DNA from: Proteromonas lacertae
Taxonomy: Eukaryota > Sar > Bigyra > Opalinata > Proteromonadidae
Assembly: GCA_002245135.1 (NCBI GenBank)
Contig: NGBS01001187.1
Span: 1-64,000, forward strand
Length of the DNA stretch: 64,000 nt
Reading direction: 5' to 3'
In this document: positions 12,708-24,252 of the stretch, piece after piece
Numbering within the stretch: the first letter of the stretch is position 1
Layout of the letters: the number at the start of each line of letters is the position of its first letter
Program-made: the position numbers and the translations under genes
Notes under the pieces: model-generated
Databases searched by the model: none
The model's input: the letters and a program-made list of their open reading frames with translations, nothing else
Told to the model about the DNA's origin: nothing

Positions 12708-14649
12708 ATGAAGTTTTATTTGTCATTGTTGAGTATAATAAATGTTATAATGTAATAGTAATATTCTTTTTATGTAGTGTGAGCTGTGGTCGAAGTAATT
12801 TGAGGTGTATGTAGTTCTATTTTTTATTTTTTAGATCTTGGAGAAGAGAGAGAAATGGCACAACCAGATGATGATTCCACAACTGCAGTTGAAAATACCA
12901 TAATTACATTTAAGGCAACAGCTGGTACATTTTACATAAAAGGAGAAGTAGCGGTTAGTTTTATATCTGAATCATCATTTAAGTTATATGAAGTCGGAAC
13001 AACAGGTACTAATACGGTTGAATATACTTTAATACCAAAAATTGTTTGTGATGGAACAAAGGATGGTGGTAAAACATGTGAAGGTACAACAACAGATGAT
13101 TGTGCTAAAATTAAATTTTCAATCAAAGAGAGTACTTTAACTGTTATTCAAAATTTATCTGGATATGAAGGTAATAGTCTTAAAGAATTAACTGCAGATA
13201 ATGAAATTAAAGAAGCAAATGATGCATTGAAAACTTATTCCAATGCAAGTAAATGTGTAAAAAAGCCTTCTGATGATAATTTTAATTTACCAGAAAATAC
13301 TCAAATCACATTTAAAATTGAAAATAAAGGTGTAGTTCATGTATTAAATACTGCAGCAGTAAGAATATCAGGAAGTGAATATACATATTATACTGTTACA
13401 AGAACAGAAGATAAATCTACAGGAACAAAATTAACATTTACACCTAAAAGCGAATGTTTAGGAAAATCTAATCCACAATCTTATTATACATGTCCATCAA
13501 CATCACCACAAACATGTGACAATATAAACGATGTAAAAGTGAAATATACATCAGATGAATCAATGACAATTGAATCACCTAGTGAAGGAATATACTGATT
13601 TAAAGAAAGATACATCACAAACAAATATTGAATTATATAAAAATAATGCTAATGCTAAATGTAATGTAAAACCTGTTCCAGATGCAGTTAATTTAAAGTA
13701 TGTGGAAGGTGAATATACAGTAATAATAACTAAAACTGCAGCATTGAAATACAAAACAAATGATAATATGGAATATACATATTATTCTACTGTTAAAAAA
13801 GTTGATGGTAGTTTAGGTGGTTCAAAATATACATTAACAGGTAATTATAAATGTGCAAATAAACAATCAACAACATGTACTTCAGCTGAAAAAGCAACAA
13901 CAGATTGTGATAAAATAGAATTAGAAGTTAATTATTATAAAGATAGTAAAGATGATAAAGAATATATAAAGATAGTAAAACTATCTGAAATATCTGCATC
14001 TCTTGCTGAAGAAGCTGATCTTACATTAGTAACACAAAGAGCAAATGACAAAGCAATTTGTAAAGGTGGAGATAGTGGAGGTGATAAAACTGATAATTCA
14101 TATCCAGAACCAATTGAAGATAATAAAGTGATAAAAAGAATTAAAGACGAGATAAATTATATACTAGCAAAAGATAAATATTATATTGTAAAAGAAAATA
14201 ATTATCAAATATCCTTTCCATTAACAAGAACTACTGAAGGTAATAATAATTTCACCACATTTCAAGGTTCTGATGATGAAACAAAACTAGTTAAATCTCA
14301 AAGTGGATATTATCTACAAGGATTTACAACTGAGATAAAGAATCTACATGAATGTATAGATACAGATAAGCCTTTTGTTTCAATTTCCTGGATGAATAAT
14401 AATTGTCATAATAAAACTGGAATAGTTGAGAAATTGATAGAAACAGTAGGTGATAATAGTAATGGAATTAATCTTAATTTGACTTTGAAGAATGGAACAA
14501 TTGAAGTTCATCACTACTTGCCAGATAATAAATTAGGAGTTTTTTTTGGTAATATAACAACTGAATTTACTCCTTCTGAGTTAGAAGATATTGGTTGGAG
14601 TGTAATACCTACCATATTATTCTCAGTAGTTATTTTATTATTATTATAG
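12708..14649 (+). CDS. Secreted, membrane-anchored protein with three Cys-containing repeats
   Basis: Cell-surface candidate of unknown family. ATG 12708, chosen because splicing introns 12733-12758 (26 nt) and 12795-12834 gives a clean signal peptide (MKFYLSLLIIFFLCSVSCGR). Three repeats of about 110-120 residues follow (roughly 12890-13260, 13300-13650, 13700-14065). Each starts with an I-x-F/I-x-K strand, has paired Cys in the second half (for example CANKQSTTC) and ends in a Cys. A 135-residue domain follows with DKPFVSISWMNNNC, several N-x-T/S sites and a hydrophobic C-terminus (VIPTILFSVVILLLL) that could be a TM or GPI-attachment signal. One frame break near 13585 must be crossed between repeats 2 and 3. 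A donor-like GAAG/GTAATA at 14240 can splice to a second last exon at 14746. I do not recognise the repeat. Confidence 0.65.
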
Positions 14650-14745
14650 ACAGTTGATTATTATAGTCATATAAAACAACATACTTATTATTTGTTTCTT
14701 TTTTGTTTTAATCTCATAATCAGATATATTTCTTTTGTATCTTAG

Positions 14746-15149
14746 ATGGTAATAATTTTACTACTTTTACAGTTGCTGAAGATGCTACACCTTATGAATC
14801 TGAAAGTGGTTATGTTAAGAAAGCATTTAATGAGCAAATACAAGAAGAATATCGATGTACTGCTCAAAATAAAGATTTCTTATCAATTTCTTGGTTTAAA
14901 AAGAATTGTGGTAATTATACAGGTGTTACTAATAAATTAATATCTGAATTAGATTTTGAAGGTATTTCGTGGAATTTGACATTAAAGAATGTGACTAATA
15001 TGGTTTGTTTTTATGAATCAGAAAATAAACCATTTGGAGAACATATTGGTAATATAACAGAAACTTCATTTGAAGCTAAATTTGAAGATGTTGGTTGGAT
15101 TATTATACCAACATTTTTATTTGCAATTATTCTAATTCTTTTATTTTAG
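14746..15149 (+). CDS. Alternative last exon of the surface repeat protein
   Basis: A second copy of the C-terminal domain, about 134 codons, with no ATG of its own needed. Joined from donor 14240 to acceptor TTAG at 14742-14745, it reads in frame (TTED/GNNFTTF) and replaces the first version (TTEGNNNFTTF). Both copies share NNFTTF, SGY, SISW, a Cys spacing, NLTLKN, GNIT, ED-I/V-GW and IPT, and both end in a hydrophobic tail (IIIPTFLFAIILILLF). The sequence between the copies (14650-14745) is T-rich with a polypyrimidine-like stretch before the acceptor. Alternative splicing is inferred from frame and homology. It could instead be an unused tandem duplication. Confidence 0.65.
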
Positions 15150-15256
15150 ATAGTAGATTTATTTAAAATAAATGTTATTATTATATTTGTAAATGTGTAT
15201 TTATTTTATAGATAAAACAACAAATTATAAATGATTTACTTATTAGGGAATTTAAA

Positions 15257-15659
15257 CTATTCAATATATACATAAATACAACATAAATATACATTTTCAA
15301 ATTTATGATATACTTTATTCAAAGCAGGATTGAGAAACTAAAAATGTTTAAAAAATCAAATATACTTGATTTATATAATAATTACAACCTCCACATCCAT
15401 CTTGTTCACCATAACACCACACAGATAAATCAGCATATCCTAAAACTAACCAATGATGAGTTGTTTTGGCATGCTCTATCATATGACTTTTGCCAAAACG
15501 ACCACATCGACAACATCCACAGCTTAAACATATCCAAGGTTCATTTTCTTCACCACATACTTCGCATTTCAAAATTATATTCTTTGGGTTTAAATCTATA
15601 TTTAGTAAGTCACACAGATGTGGACAATTGAGTAAAGGGGTTACTTCAAACATTTGCAT
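15257..15659 (-). CDS. Small ZnF-UBP domain protein
   Basis: About 125 residues, essentially a single zinc-finger ubiquitin-binding domain. It has CPHL, then CEVCGEENEPWICLSCGCCR, CGRFGKSHMIEHAKTTHHW and VWCY, the Cys/His series of ZnF-UBP modules (HDAC6, USP5, BRAP2). In the family this domain binds the free C-terminal Gly-Gly of ubiquitin. Intron 15338-15365 (28 nt) splices YYINQ to FLNPALNKVYHKFE, giving the usual C-terminal helix. No protease or RING domain is attached, unlike most family members. It may have a 5' UTR intron (CAG just before the ATG region). Convergent with the surface-protein gene. Confidence 0.75.
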
Positions 15660-15795
15660 CTCTGTTTAGTGAAATAAAATGAAAAATAAAATAAATAGGA
15701 ATTTCTATACTTGACTCAGATCTTGTTTCAGATTTATTTTTGAATTTTTACATGACAGTGTAAACAACAACAGAAAACAAGGTATTTAATACTTA

Positions 15796-17664
15796 TTACT
15801 TTTTAGAAAACCATATTATTTTCAATCTTTTACTATCATCTTTATTCTTCTTTTTATAATCTTTCTCTTCATCACTACTAATAGATTTATTATCACTATC
15901 ATCATTATAATCTCTATTTCTTTTCAATGAAATGTATGGAATCGCATTACTATACCATTTATCCTCAAATTCATCTAATTTCATTTTCAATTCATTCTGA
16001 CTCAAAAACTTGTTATCTTTTAACCATTTCAATATATTATTCAAATAATTACTCATATCTACTTTATTATTTTCTTCATTTATTTTATCAATTTCTCTTT
16101 GTCTCTCATATATAGTAGCTTCTATCAAATTTCTCATCTTTTTTATATCTGTTGTTAGTTTGTCTTGATCACTCAAGTCTTTTTCAATTAATTGTATTGT
16201 ATAAACATAATTAAAATTGAGATTACCATCTTCACTTTCTTCTTCTTCTTCAAATTGTAATAACGATTTTTCATCAAAGATATTATCATTATAAATTATA
16301 TTATATTGCCATTGTCCATGTAATGTTTCATTATAATATAATAATCCTTCACTTAAACTTGTCTTACAATCAATTTCATATTTTATATGTTCAAATTCTA
16401 TTGATTTATTAGTCAAATATTCTTTTATTACAGTGGTTATTACAGGAATTCTTGTTGTTTGTCCACAAAATATCAATTTCAATGGTTTAATTTTCATACT
16501 ATTTGTATTAATATACAATGTAACTGACTGTATTAATTGATTTAATAAATCCTTCATAAATTGAGATTCTTGAATTTTATGATTGATATAATTTATAGGT
16601 ATATTTAATTCAACTTCTTTACCAGGAATCAATCGAGGGATTTCTATATATATTTCATCAGGATTAAATGATGTTGAACTTTTCATATCATTTACAGCAT
16701 TAATTAATCGATTATATTGTTCATAATCATTGTAGAAATCTTTACCAAATTTATCTAAAATTATTTCACATAATATTTTGTAGAGGTATAAATCAAGATT
16801 TCTACTTCCTATTTCTTTATTATAATTTGAATATTTCACTTCCAATTCACCCTATTCAAATATATTATTCAAATATATAATTAAAATACATTTTTAAAAT
16901 GACAAACAGTAGTTTGAGTTGATATATAACCAATATCAATAAATAATGCATATTCATCATATTCTTCAGTTTTATGATAAAAATGATTATAAGCATATGT
17001 AATACATGGACATATATACTCAGGTAAATAGAATTCGATATTCATTTTATATATTTTACACAATAATTTAAATTTTGATATTGTCTTTGAGTTATAATAG
17101 GATGGAAAGGCAAAACAACAAGAGAGCAAGATATTTTGGTTGTTTTCTTCATCGGTTGTACGTTTTTTCTTTGTTTGAATATTGCTGTGATTGTAATGCT
17201 CTACAATACATTCTTTAATGTTCTTTAATTCCATTGCAATCAACTGATCTATTGAAAATTGTACATTTGGATTTTGAAACTAATAAAATTTGAATAAGCA
17301 AAACTAGAATTATACTTTCAACATGATCATATTATGATCTGTTGTGGATCTGACTATTTCGTGTGGAATGTGATATTTTTCTATTTTTTTACAATAGTCA
17401 TAGGATTGTCCAAATAGATCTTTGACATTTAGTGTAAAAGAGTATGGAAATGACAACGATAGCTTCTTTGAGTAATCATTGAATATTCTTTCTTTTTCTT
17501 TGAATAAAATACCAGAACTAAATCATTTAACCTTAATAAAAATACTGAATATAGTATTGAAACGAAGGATTCGAAACTAGCTGATGCTGACGAATATTGT
17601 AGTATGTCCCTGCATAGATGATAGAATCATAAGAACCGAAGTCAATTGCATATATTCGGTTCAT
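15796..17664 (-). CDS. Highly divergent Hsp70/Hsp110-like protein
   Basis: Actin-like ATPase-fold protein of the Hsp70 superfamily, closest in layout to Hsp110/Sse-type proteins. ATG at 17664 gives MNRIYAIDFGSYDSIIYAG, matching the N-terminal phosphate loop. IAMELKNIKECIVEH corresponds to the Hsp110 VEQ-x-TAMLL segment. FIDIGYISTQTTVCHF then KEIGSRNLDLYL corresponds to the second phosphate loop (D-x-G-x-x-x-x-x-x-V) and the G-G-R-D-F-D motif, here degenerate. LIFCGQTTRIPVI matches the LVGG-x-x-R-x-P adenosine motif. Several Hsp70 signatures are altered, so ATPase activity is uncertain. The C-terminus is acidic then Lys-rich (KKKNKDDSKRLKI), a possible nuclear signal. Short introns near 17520-17545, 17284-17323 and 16846-16884. 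Confidence 0.68.
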
Positions 17665-18551
17665 AAAGCTACTCTATCAAATTTGGATTTTTGAAAAAAT
17701 ATTTAAATCAAGCTTTTATAGACTGGCTTGAACTATTTTTGTTTTGAACTATTAAAGTATACTTTCATATTATGGTTATTTACATCCATTACTATAATAT
17801 ATATGATGAAAATAACATAATAGAAGAATATTATAGAAATATTATCATTATTTCTATTATTTATTTGTTGATATTTAACACCTATGGCTCTATTACTTTA
17901 TTCATATTTTATATATAGCAGAATGATATGATAAATGTAATTCAAAGTATGTTCAACAAATGAATTTCATCTAAACAAAAAAGGCAGAGCAGAATGAAAT
18001 ATTTTATTAAAATAACTATCATTCTAACTTGTTTAATTGAATATATATAAGTTCCTACTGAATAGACAGTATGCCTATTCACATCTATACAGGAATTTAC
18101 AGCAATGAAATCATTGCAACAGACAGAACATATATTCACATTCACTTTGTTCCTTATCTTCATTGTGTTTCAGTACAACCTACAATTATTGAAATGAGTT
18201 CTAACTTATCGTATAAACAACATATCTGTATATATTATGCAATAATCATACCGTTACTCCAGTTTTTTCTTCACCAAAAGAGAATGATAACGAAAATGAC
18301 AAAAAAGAAATATAGAAATGCATAACTGAATTTGTAACTGATTTTAGAATTTATCATTTCAATTTTTATAATCAATAAGAGTATTTATTATTCCAAATCT
18401 AGCTGTATATATTCATTATTAATTCTGCTATATTATTAATAACTTTTCAGACTTTTATTCTTCAGCTCTTAAATCATTACCTCATTATACTCTTTAGTTT
18501 CAGATCTTGTTTAACCCATTTCCTTTTTATCACATTTTATAATGTTTTTAG
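17665..18551. other. Long intergenic region
   Basis: About 890 bp between divergent genes, AT-rich, no convincing coding region. A small open stretch at 18071-18325 has no recognisable domain and I do not call it. Near the minus-strand Hsp70-like start lies AAATCAAGC at 17705-17713 with GGCTTGAAC at 17724-17732, one instance of the recurrent inverted CAAGC/GCTTG element. A TTTTTAG immediately before the CELF-like ATG may be the acceptor of a 5' UTR intron. No RNA gene recognised. Confidence 0.6.
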
Positions 18552-19313
18552 ATGTACCCTTACCAAGTAAACCCACAAATACCTATGATGGACTTGAGAA
18601 GAGAAAACGAATATTATGATGCAGTTGCATTTCCATATATAGCAGACATGCAAGTGCCACAAGCTTACAACTGCATTCCTCAAGAAGAAGTATATTATGA
18701 CCAACCAGAAAACTATTCAAACGATTTAAACAACAATTATCAGTTGTTCCCACCTAACCAACCTCCTGTTACTCCACTGCAAGGTTTTACTCAGACCCCA
18801 CCTAGTTATTCACCATCATATTCCCCAACAGGTGTATATAGATCGTTTTCAAACCCAAACCCCATTGTAACTCATCTTCCCAATGGAGCTCCCATTCCTG
18901 TGATGGAACAAGATATTAGTTCACCTAACCGTAGTGCATCTAACAGTATTAGTAGTATAAATGGCAGTAACAACAATAATAGTAAGAACTATGAAGCTGC
19001 TGCCTTCCCTGGTCCTCCTATTTATTATTCCAACTTAAAAGAAGGTCCAGCTGGATGTAATTTATTTATATTTCATTTACCTAACTCAATGACAAATTTA
19101 GAATTAGAAAAGTTATTTCAACCTTATGGTGATTTGATAAGTATTACCATTGTTGCTGATAAAGTGACGGGTAGAAGTAAAGGCTATGGTTTCGTTAGCT
19201 ATCAAGATAGAGCTTCAGCGGATAAGGCAATTGCTTCGTTAAATGGTTATCAAATTGGAAAGAAACGTTTAAAGGTTCAAATCAAGAAAGGTGATTTTGA
19301 ATCAGAGATATGA
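18552..19313 (+). CDS. CELF/Bruno-like RNA-binding protein with one C-terminal RRM
   Basis: 253 residues: a Pro/Tyr/Asn-rich N-terminal half (possible disordered region) and one RRM at the C-terminus. The RRM begins EGPAGCNLFIFHLPN (RNP2 = LFIFHL), carries SKGYGFVSY (RNP1) and ends KRLKVQIKKGD. GPAGCNLFIFHLP is the signature of the third RRM of CELF/Bruno proteins, which bind UG/GU-rich RNA and regulate splicing, decay and translation. The other two RRMs are absent, so this is a short family member. No intron within the coding part. Confidence 0.8.
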   Translation: MYPYQVNPQIPMMDLRRENEYYDAVAFPYIADMQVPQAYNCIPQEEVYYDQPENYSNDLNNNYQLFPPNQPPVTPLQGFTQTPPSYSPSYSPTGVYRSFSNPNPIVTHLPNGAPIPVMEQDISSPNRSASNSISSINGSNNNNSKNYEAAAFPGPPIYYSNLKEGPAGCNLFIFHLPNSMTNLELEKLFQPYGDLISITIVADKVTGRSKGYGFVSYQDRASADKAIASLNGYQIGKKRLKVQIKKGDFESEI

Positions 19314-19528
19314 TGAGGTTGAATAACAGATAAATTATAAATATGTGTATTTACCTGTTTTAAAAAAGCCAATTATCATTTTTTTCTCCTTAATTGAAAT
19401 TAACTAGATTTTTAGTTATAAATATATATTATATATATGCATAGAAGTTGGTGTTTTTATAGGGTGTAATTGAATAATTATTGATATTTAATGAATGAAT
19501 AAAAGTGAAGAAAAATAAATTTCAACAA

Positions 19529-19551
19529 ATCAAGCCAAACCTGTTTCAAGC
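19529..19551 (+). promoter_or_regulatory. CAAGC/GTTTCAAGC element upstream of DIxG gene
   Basis: ATCAAGCCAAAC followed by CTGTTTCAAGC, about 60 bp before the ATG at 19612. It is one of at least nine similar sites found just upstream of gene starts in this window. Promoter role inferred from position only. Confidence 0.45.
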
Positions 19552-19611
19552 AATAAAACGTTTTTATTCTGTCAGTTTCTATTTTTTTCAATAAATAATA
19601 AGTAAATCAAG

Positions 19612-21204
19612 ATGTCAACTATGTTCCTTCAGACAATTTCCAATGAAGAAGCGTTGGGAAGAATGGCTGTATTCTTATATAAAGATTTATTCTTATTTAG
19701 CATCTTAATATTGGAAATGTCACAAATAAAATAGATGATATAGAAGGTACACATCCAGAAATAAAAGAATATCGTTATACAAATAGACCAGATTTATATT
19801 ACACTGATGATATTGAAGGATCTCATCCAAGACAATTACATCATCCAATAAATGCAGAATCATATTTCTTAAGAACTGATGATATACCATACGCTCAATC
19901 AAAATGTCACAGTTTCACCACTAATAGACATATTAATCCAATAGATCCACATTATAAATTACCAAGTTGTAAAATCGCACCAGCTCCAGTTCCTAAATTC
20001 ATCAGAGACAATATACAAGTCGATGATATTGAAGGAACCAAACCAGGCAAACTCTATCCATATGAAAAGAGAGATATAATCAGTTGTGATGATATAGTAG
20101 GTACAAAACCCGGTTGGAAGCCAAGATACAAGCAATGGCTTGATCCTCCAAGAGATATATTGAATGTAAAAGATATAACAGGTTCAGAATGGAATACATC
20201 CCGACATGTCAATCCATTAGAGCCAAAATACAAAGTAGGAGATTTAGAAATAGCTGATGAACCTAGAGATGTCCATCCTCGTCCATTGCCTAAAGAAATC
20301 CAACCTGATTTAAGATATACAACTCACGACATTGATGGTTCAATAACTGACTGGAAACCAATGTATGATTTAGGAGGAATTACACTATCAAAACGTAAAG
20401 ATTTCAGAGAAACCAATTATGCACAAGATATCAAAGGAGCACAACATGATACGGTTCATTGGAAGTTGAGAACAAACCGTGTTGTTGATCCATTAGATCC
20501 TCAATATATTGGTTTAGATGGTGTTCCAATGGATGATGCTTTATATCGATGTCCAACTCCACCAAATCCTACATCAATACCTCCAGTGAGATCAACAGAA
20601 GCTGTGATTGCTGAAAAGGAATTTGAATTGAGGAATTTGTCACAAGAAATTAGAGAGATGAGACAAACTTTGAATAATACAATGAGTAACACTGGTTCTA
20701 ATGTAATTGGTAAACCACCAAGAGATCCAAGTATTCAACCTGTAACAATCAATAATAATAATGATAATAATAAAAATAATACCGTTTCATCTTTGAATAA
20801 TTCAATGAATAATAGTAACAGAAGTTCAAGAAATCAATCGAATAAAAGTTCAGGAAGAAGATCACAGACTGTTTCACCTAATATGAGTAGAAATTCTTCA
20901 CAAAATATAACACCTCAACAATTAACGCCTTTGAGATTATCAAATCCTGTAAGTCCTATTAATATTGAGAAAACTATGTCTTTGAGTCAAACTGTTTCGA
21001 ATATTGTGAGTGGTGATACTTCTAAACCTATTGTTATTTCACATAGATCGAATACTTCAAGTGTATGATTTATTATATTGTTTTATATTATTTAAATAGA
21101 AGAGACATACTCCTAAATGTGATATTGAATCTGTGAGAAGTTTACCAGAAACACCAATGTCACAAAAGAATTTGGGAAGTGGAACTAGAGATTTTCAAAT
21201 GTAA
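19612..21204 (+). CDS. DIxG-repeat protein with disordered C-terminal tail
   Basis: Unknown protein built from about eight degenerate repeats centred on D-D-I-x-G-T/S/A: DDIEGTHP, DDIEGSHP, DDIPYAQS, DDIEGTKP, DDIVGTKP, KDITGSEW, HDIDGSIT, QDIKGAQH. They are spaced by Tyr/Arg/Pro-rich linkers including TNRHINPIDPHY, TSRHVNPLEPKY and RTNRVVDPLDPQY. A coiled-coil-like segment (VIAEKEFELRNLSQEIREMR) and a Ser/Asn-rich tail follow. Introns 19669-19700 (32 nt) and 21063-21099; the second carries the reading frame past a TGA to KRHTPKCDIES... and TAA at 21202. I recall similar DI-G / NPLDP-x-Y repeats in proteins of flagellated protists, but this is memory, not a search. A structural or cytoskeletal role is a guess. 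Confidence 0.7.
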
Positions 21205-21320
21205 TTAATGTTTTAAAATAAAATTATTAAAATTAATGTTATTTTTAAAATGAGTGAGTGTATTAAAATAAAAATTAAGTGTGACGATTCATGTTTCTGA
21301 AACGATAAAATATTTTTAAA

Positions 21321-23929
21321 ATGGTTTTATTGAATTTAATTGATACAACGAACAATCTGAGAGGGTTGAGTGATGATTCAGGTATATATTATTTATTAGT
21401 TGTGATTTGTTGAATGATTTTATTTCTCTTCTTCTTAATTTTTTATTTTCTTTCTATTTATTTAAATCTATTATATTCATAGATGGATTTCCTCATGTGG
21501 TTTTGGAATATATTTTCTATTTCATTTTCATAAGCATCTCTTTTATTGGCTATTTTCTTTTCAAATGGCAATATAGAGCTGCTCTTAACCTCTGGTCCTC
21601 TTTAAACAATGAATTAAATGTAATGGCGCTATCATCAAAACCACTTTACGAATTAGCTTCAATTAAAGATGAAACACTAGAACAATTCTTCTCGTTTATA
21701 TCTCCTAATTCATCTCAATTAATAGATCTAACACCTACCGAGATGAACAGACCATTTCGGTATTGGATTAGCGATTGGCAAACTATACAGCTTGTTACAA
21801 AGGATATGTTAGGTCAAGGTATAGTGGTATGTTCGTGTAAAGGATTTTATATTAAAATTCAACAGATGGAAATCACAGAAAACCTATATCTTTGTAAATT
21901 TATGAAATGTTTTCATTCAACAGAGTTTAATCCAACAACATTGTCAGATTATCCATCCTTAAAATATGAAATACCATTTACAGATAATTACATCACAATC
22001 AACAAAGATAGTGGTCAAATCATTCAAATTAGTTCAGAAATAGTCAAGCAGCTTGAGTTACCAACAAACACCAGTACAGGTGTATCTTCTGTCATATCAA
22101 AACCGTTTGAAAACTACCTGTTAGGTGAATGTTTAAAAGATAATTTCATGAAAACTATCACTTATTTATATTCCTTAAACCATAATTATATTCGATCTTA
22201 TCTATTATTAACCAATAATTCAACCACTAATTTACGTAGAATACCATATATTGCTGATATTCGAATATATGATGAATCTTTAATGATTCATTTACATGAT
22301 TTAAGAATAGAATATGAAATGAATATAGAAAATCCATTAATCATTATCGATAATAATGACACTATATTATATGCAAATGATAAATGGAAAATATACAATA
22401 TAAACTCTAGTTTATTACTATCTCGTGAATTTAAGAGTTTTATTAAAGCTGAATTCCGTAATTTGTATAATCTATCAGGATTAATCGGAACATCAGGACA
22501 AATATTGAAATTACAATTTGATGAAGATGTTGTTTTTGATGCAAGTATTCATGCTCATTACTACGGATTTGAACAGAAAGATGAATGTGTTTTAACTAAT
22601 AGCAATAATAATAACAATAACAGTGAAATAAATGAAGTTAATAATATGAATGGAAATAATAATAATAATAATCATGCTGTAATAAATAATCGATTAAATA
22701 CTGAAATTAGGCAAAACTCTTTGGTTTTATTGGAAATATTACGTGTTGATACAATGAATACTGAATCTAGTTTTGAAGGAGCTTCTTTACTTCATGATAT
22801 TAGGAATAAAGTAAATAGTATTGCAATAGATGTTGATATAAGCAAACAAACATTAAAGCAACTAGAAAATGTAGAGAAAATGAGAGAAAATAATGTATTA
22901 GTTAGTTTAAAAGACACAATGCAAGAAATTGGTAGAAAGAATGCTGATTTAAGAGAGGATTTATCTCATCGATTAGATATAATTAAAAGTGCCAATAGTT
23001 CATCAGAATCTACATTTGTATCAGTCAATTTCTATAGAGAAATCTTTAAAATTGCTGCTAAGAATTGCCAAAGTGAAATGAATAATAAATGTGTAGAATT
23101 GAGTGAAAAATGTGATTCTATTTTAATGAATTCAAATACTTATGTTTTATGTGATAAATGTTATTTAAAAAGAGCATTTGAGAATTTATTGTTTAATGCT
23201 ATTAAATTTACACCTTATCACGGAACTATTACATTTTCAGCGTTATTAGATGAATCTAATGATAGTTATTATACCATAATTGTAAGAGTTAAAGATACTG
23301 GAACAGAACCAATTGATGAATCTCAATTTGAATCTGTTTTTGGTATTTTTACACAGACAAAGAATAGAAAGGGAGGTTATGGAATTGGATTATCGTTTGT
23401 GAGATTAGCTGCAGCAAGACATCATGGTAGTGTATGTGTTGAAAGTAGTAGTAAAAGTGGAACTTGTATAAAAATGACTTTAACTTTGAAAAAATCAAAT
23501 AAACCTGAAGATGTGAATTTGAATGAGAAATTTGTGGGTAAAAATGCATTAATTATTGATGATGCTCAAAGTAATATATTACTAATGAATAAAGTATTGG
23601 ATAAATTAAAGATAGTGAGTGAAGGAGCAAATGATTCAAAATCAGCATTAATGTTGATTAAACAGAAACATTATGATATTATATTTGTAGATAAAGTATA
23701 TATATACAATTATATAGTAATTATTATTTAGAATCTTGGAAATGAAGATGGTTGTGATGTAATTCGATCAATTGAAGATAAAAACCATTCAATTATCATA
23801 GGTAGAAGTGGAGATGAACAAGCAGCTATTTCATTCATGAATGCTGGCGCTGATTGTGTAATGTTGACAACTGAATCAAAAGATAGTTTAATTAGAAAAT
23901 TAAATCCATTAGTCAACAAAATTAATTAA
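21321..23929 (+). CDS. Hybrid sensor histidine kinase
   Basis: Membrane-associated two-component sensor. Exon 1 starts at ATG 21321; introns 21382-21482 (101 nt, long for this window) and 23696-23731. A strongly hydrophobic segment (YIFYFIFISISFIGYFLF) near the N-terminus precedes a long sensor region of unknown fold. The dimerisation/phosphoacceptor helix has LLHDIRNKVNSI, with His at 22793-22795. The ATPase domain has an N box (FENLLFNAIKFT), VKDTGTEP and GGYGIGLSFVRLAAA. A receiver domain follows (LIIDDAQSN, then FVDKNLGNEDG with the phosphoacceptor Asp codon at 23690-23692, directly before the last intron). The conserved receiver Lys is not obvious (LTTESKDS). Such kinases signal through HPt proteins in fungi and amoebae; no HPt gene is in this window. 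Confidence 0.85.
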
Positions 23930-24252
23930 ATATAACAAAAATCCTAATTTAATTAATTTAAATTATATATATTTCAAGTTAACATAATGAATTAATTCAC
24001 TAACATGTGTAATATATAATAAAAAAGTAGCATTCTCTATCAACCTTACTCTATCTTATAGCCCTTCCCTAAAGATAACTGTAAATGTCAATAACAAATG
24101 AATCATTCTAAATTAATAGAACTTTGAATTAAGTCGAGCTATGTAACGACAACCATTCAATAAATAGTCAGTTTCAATCTCAATTAGTAGTAGCAAAGGT
24201 TGTACACAATAATAATAACAGATAAATGACAAATGTTCGTAAAAATAGTAAT
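23930..24252. other. Convergent intergenic region
   Basis: About 320 bp of AT-rich sequence between the 3' ends of the histidine kinase and the RRM-RGG gene. I see no coding potential or structured RNA; probably 3' UTRs of both genes. Confidence 0.6.

Noticed and set aside
18071-18325. Open stretch of 84 codons in the long intergenic region
   Set aside because: No domain, no repeat, no splicing context and no similarity to neighbours; length is within chance for this region.
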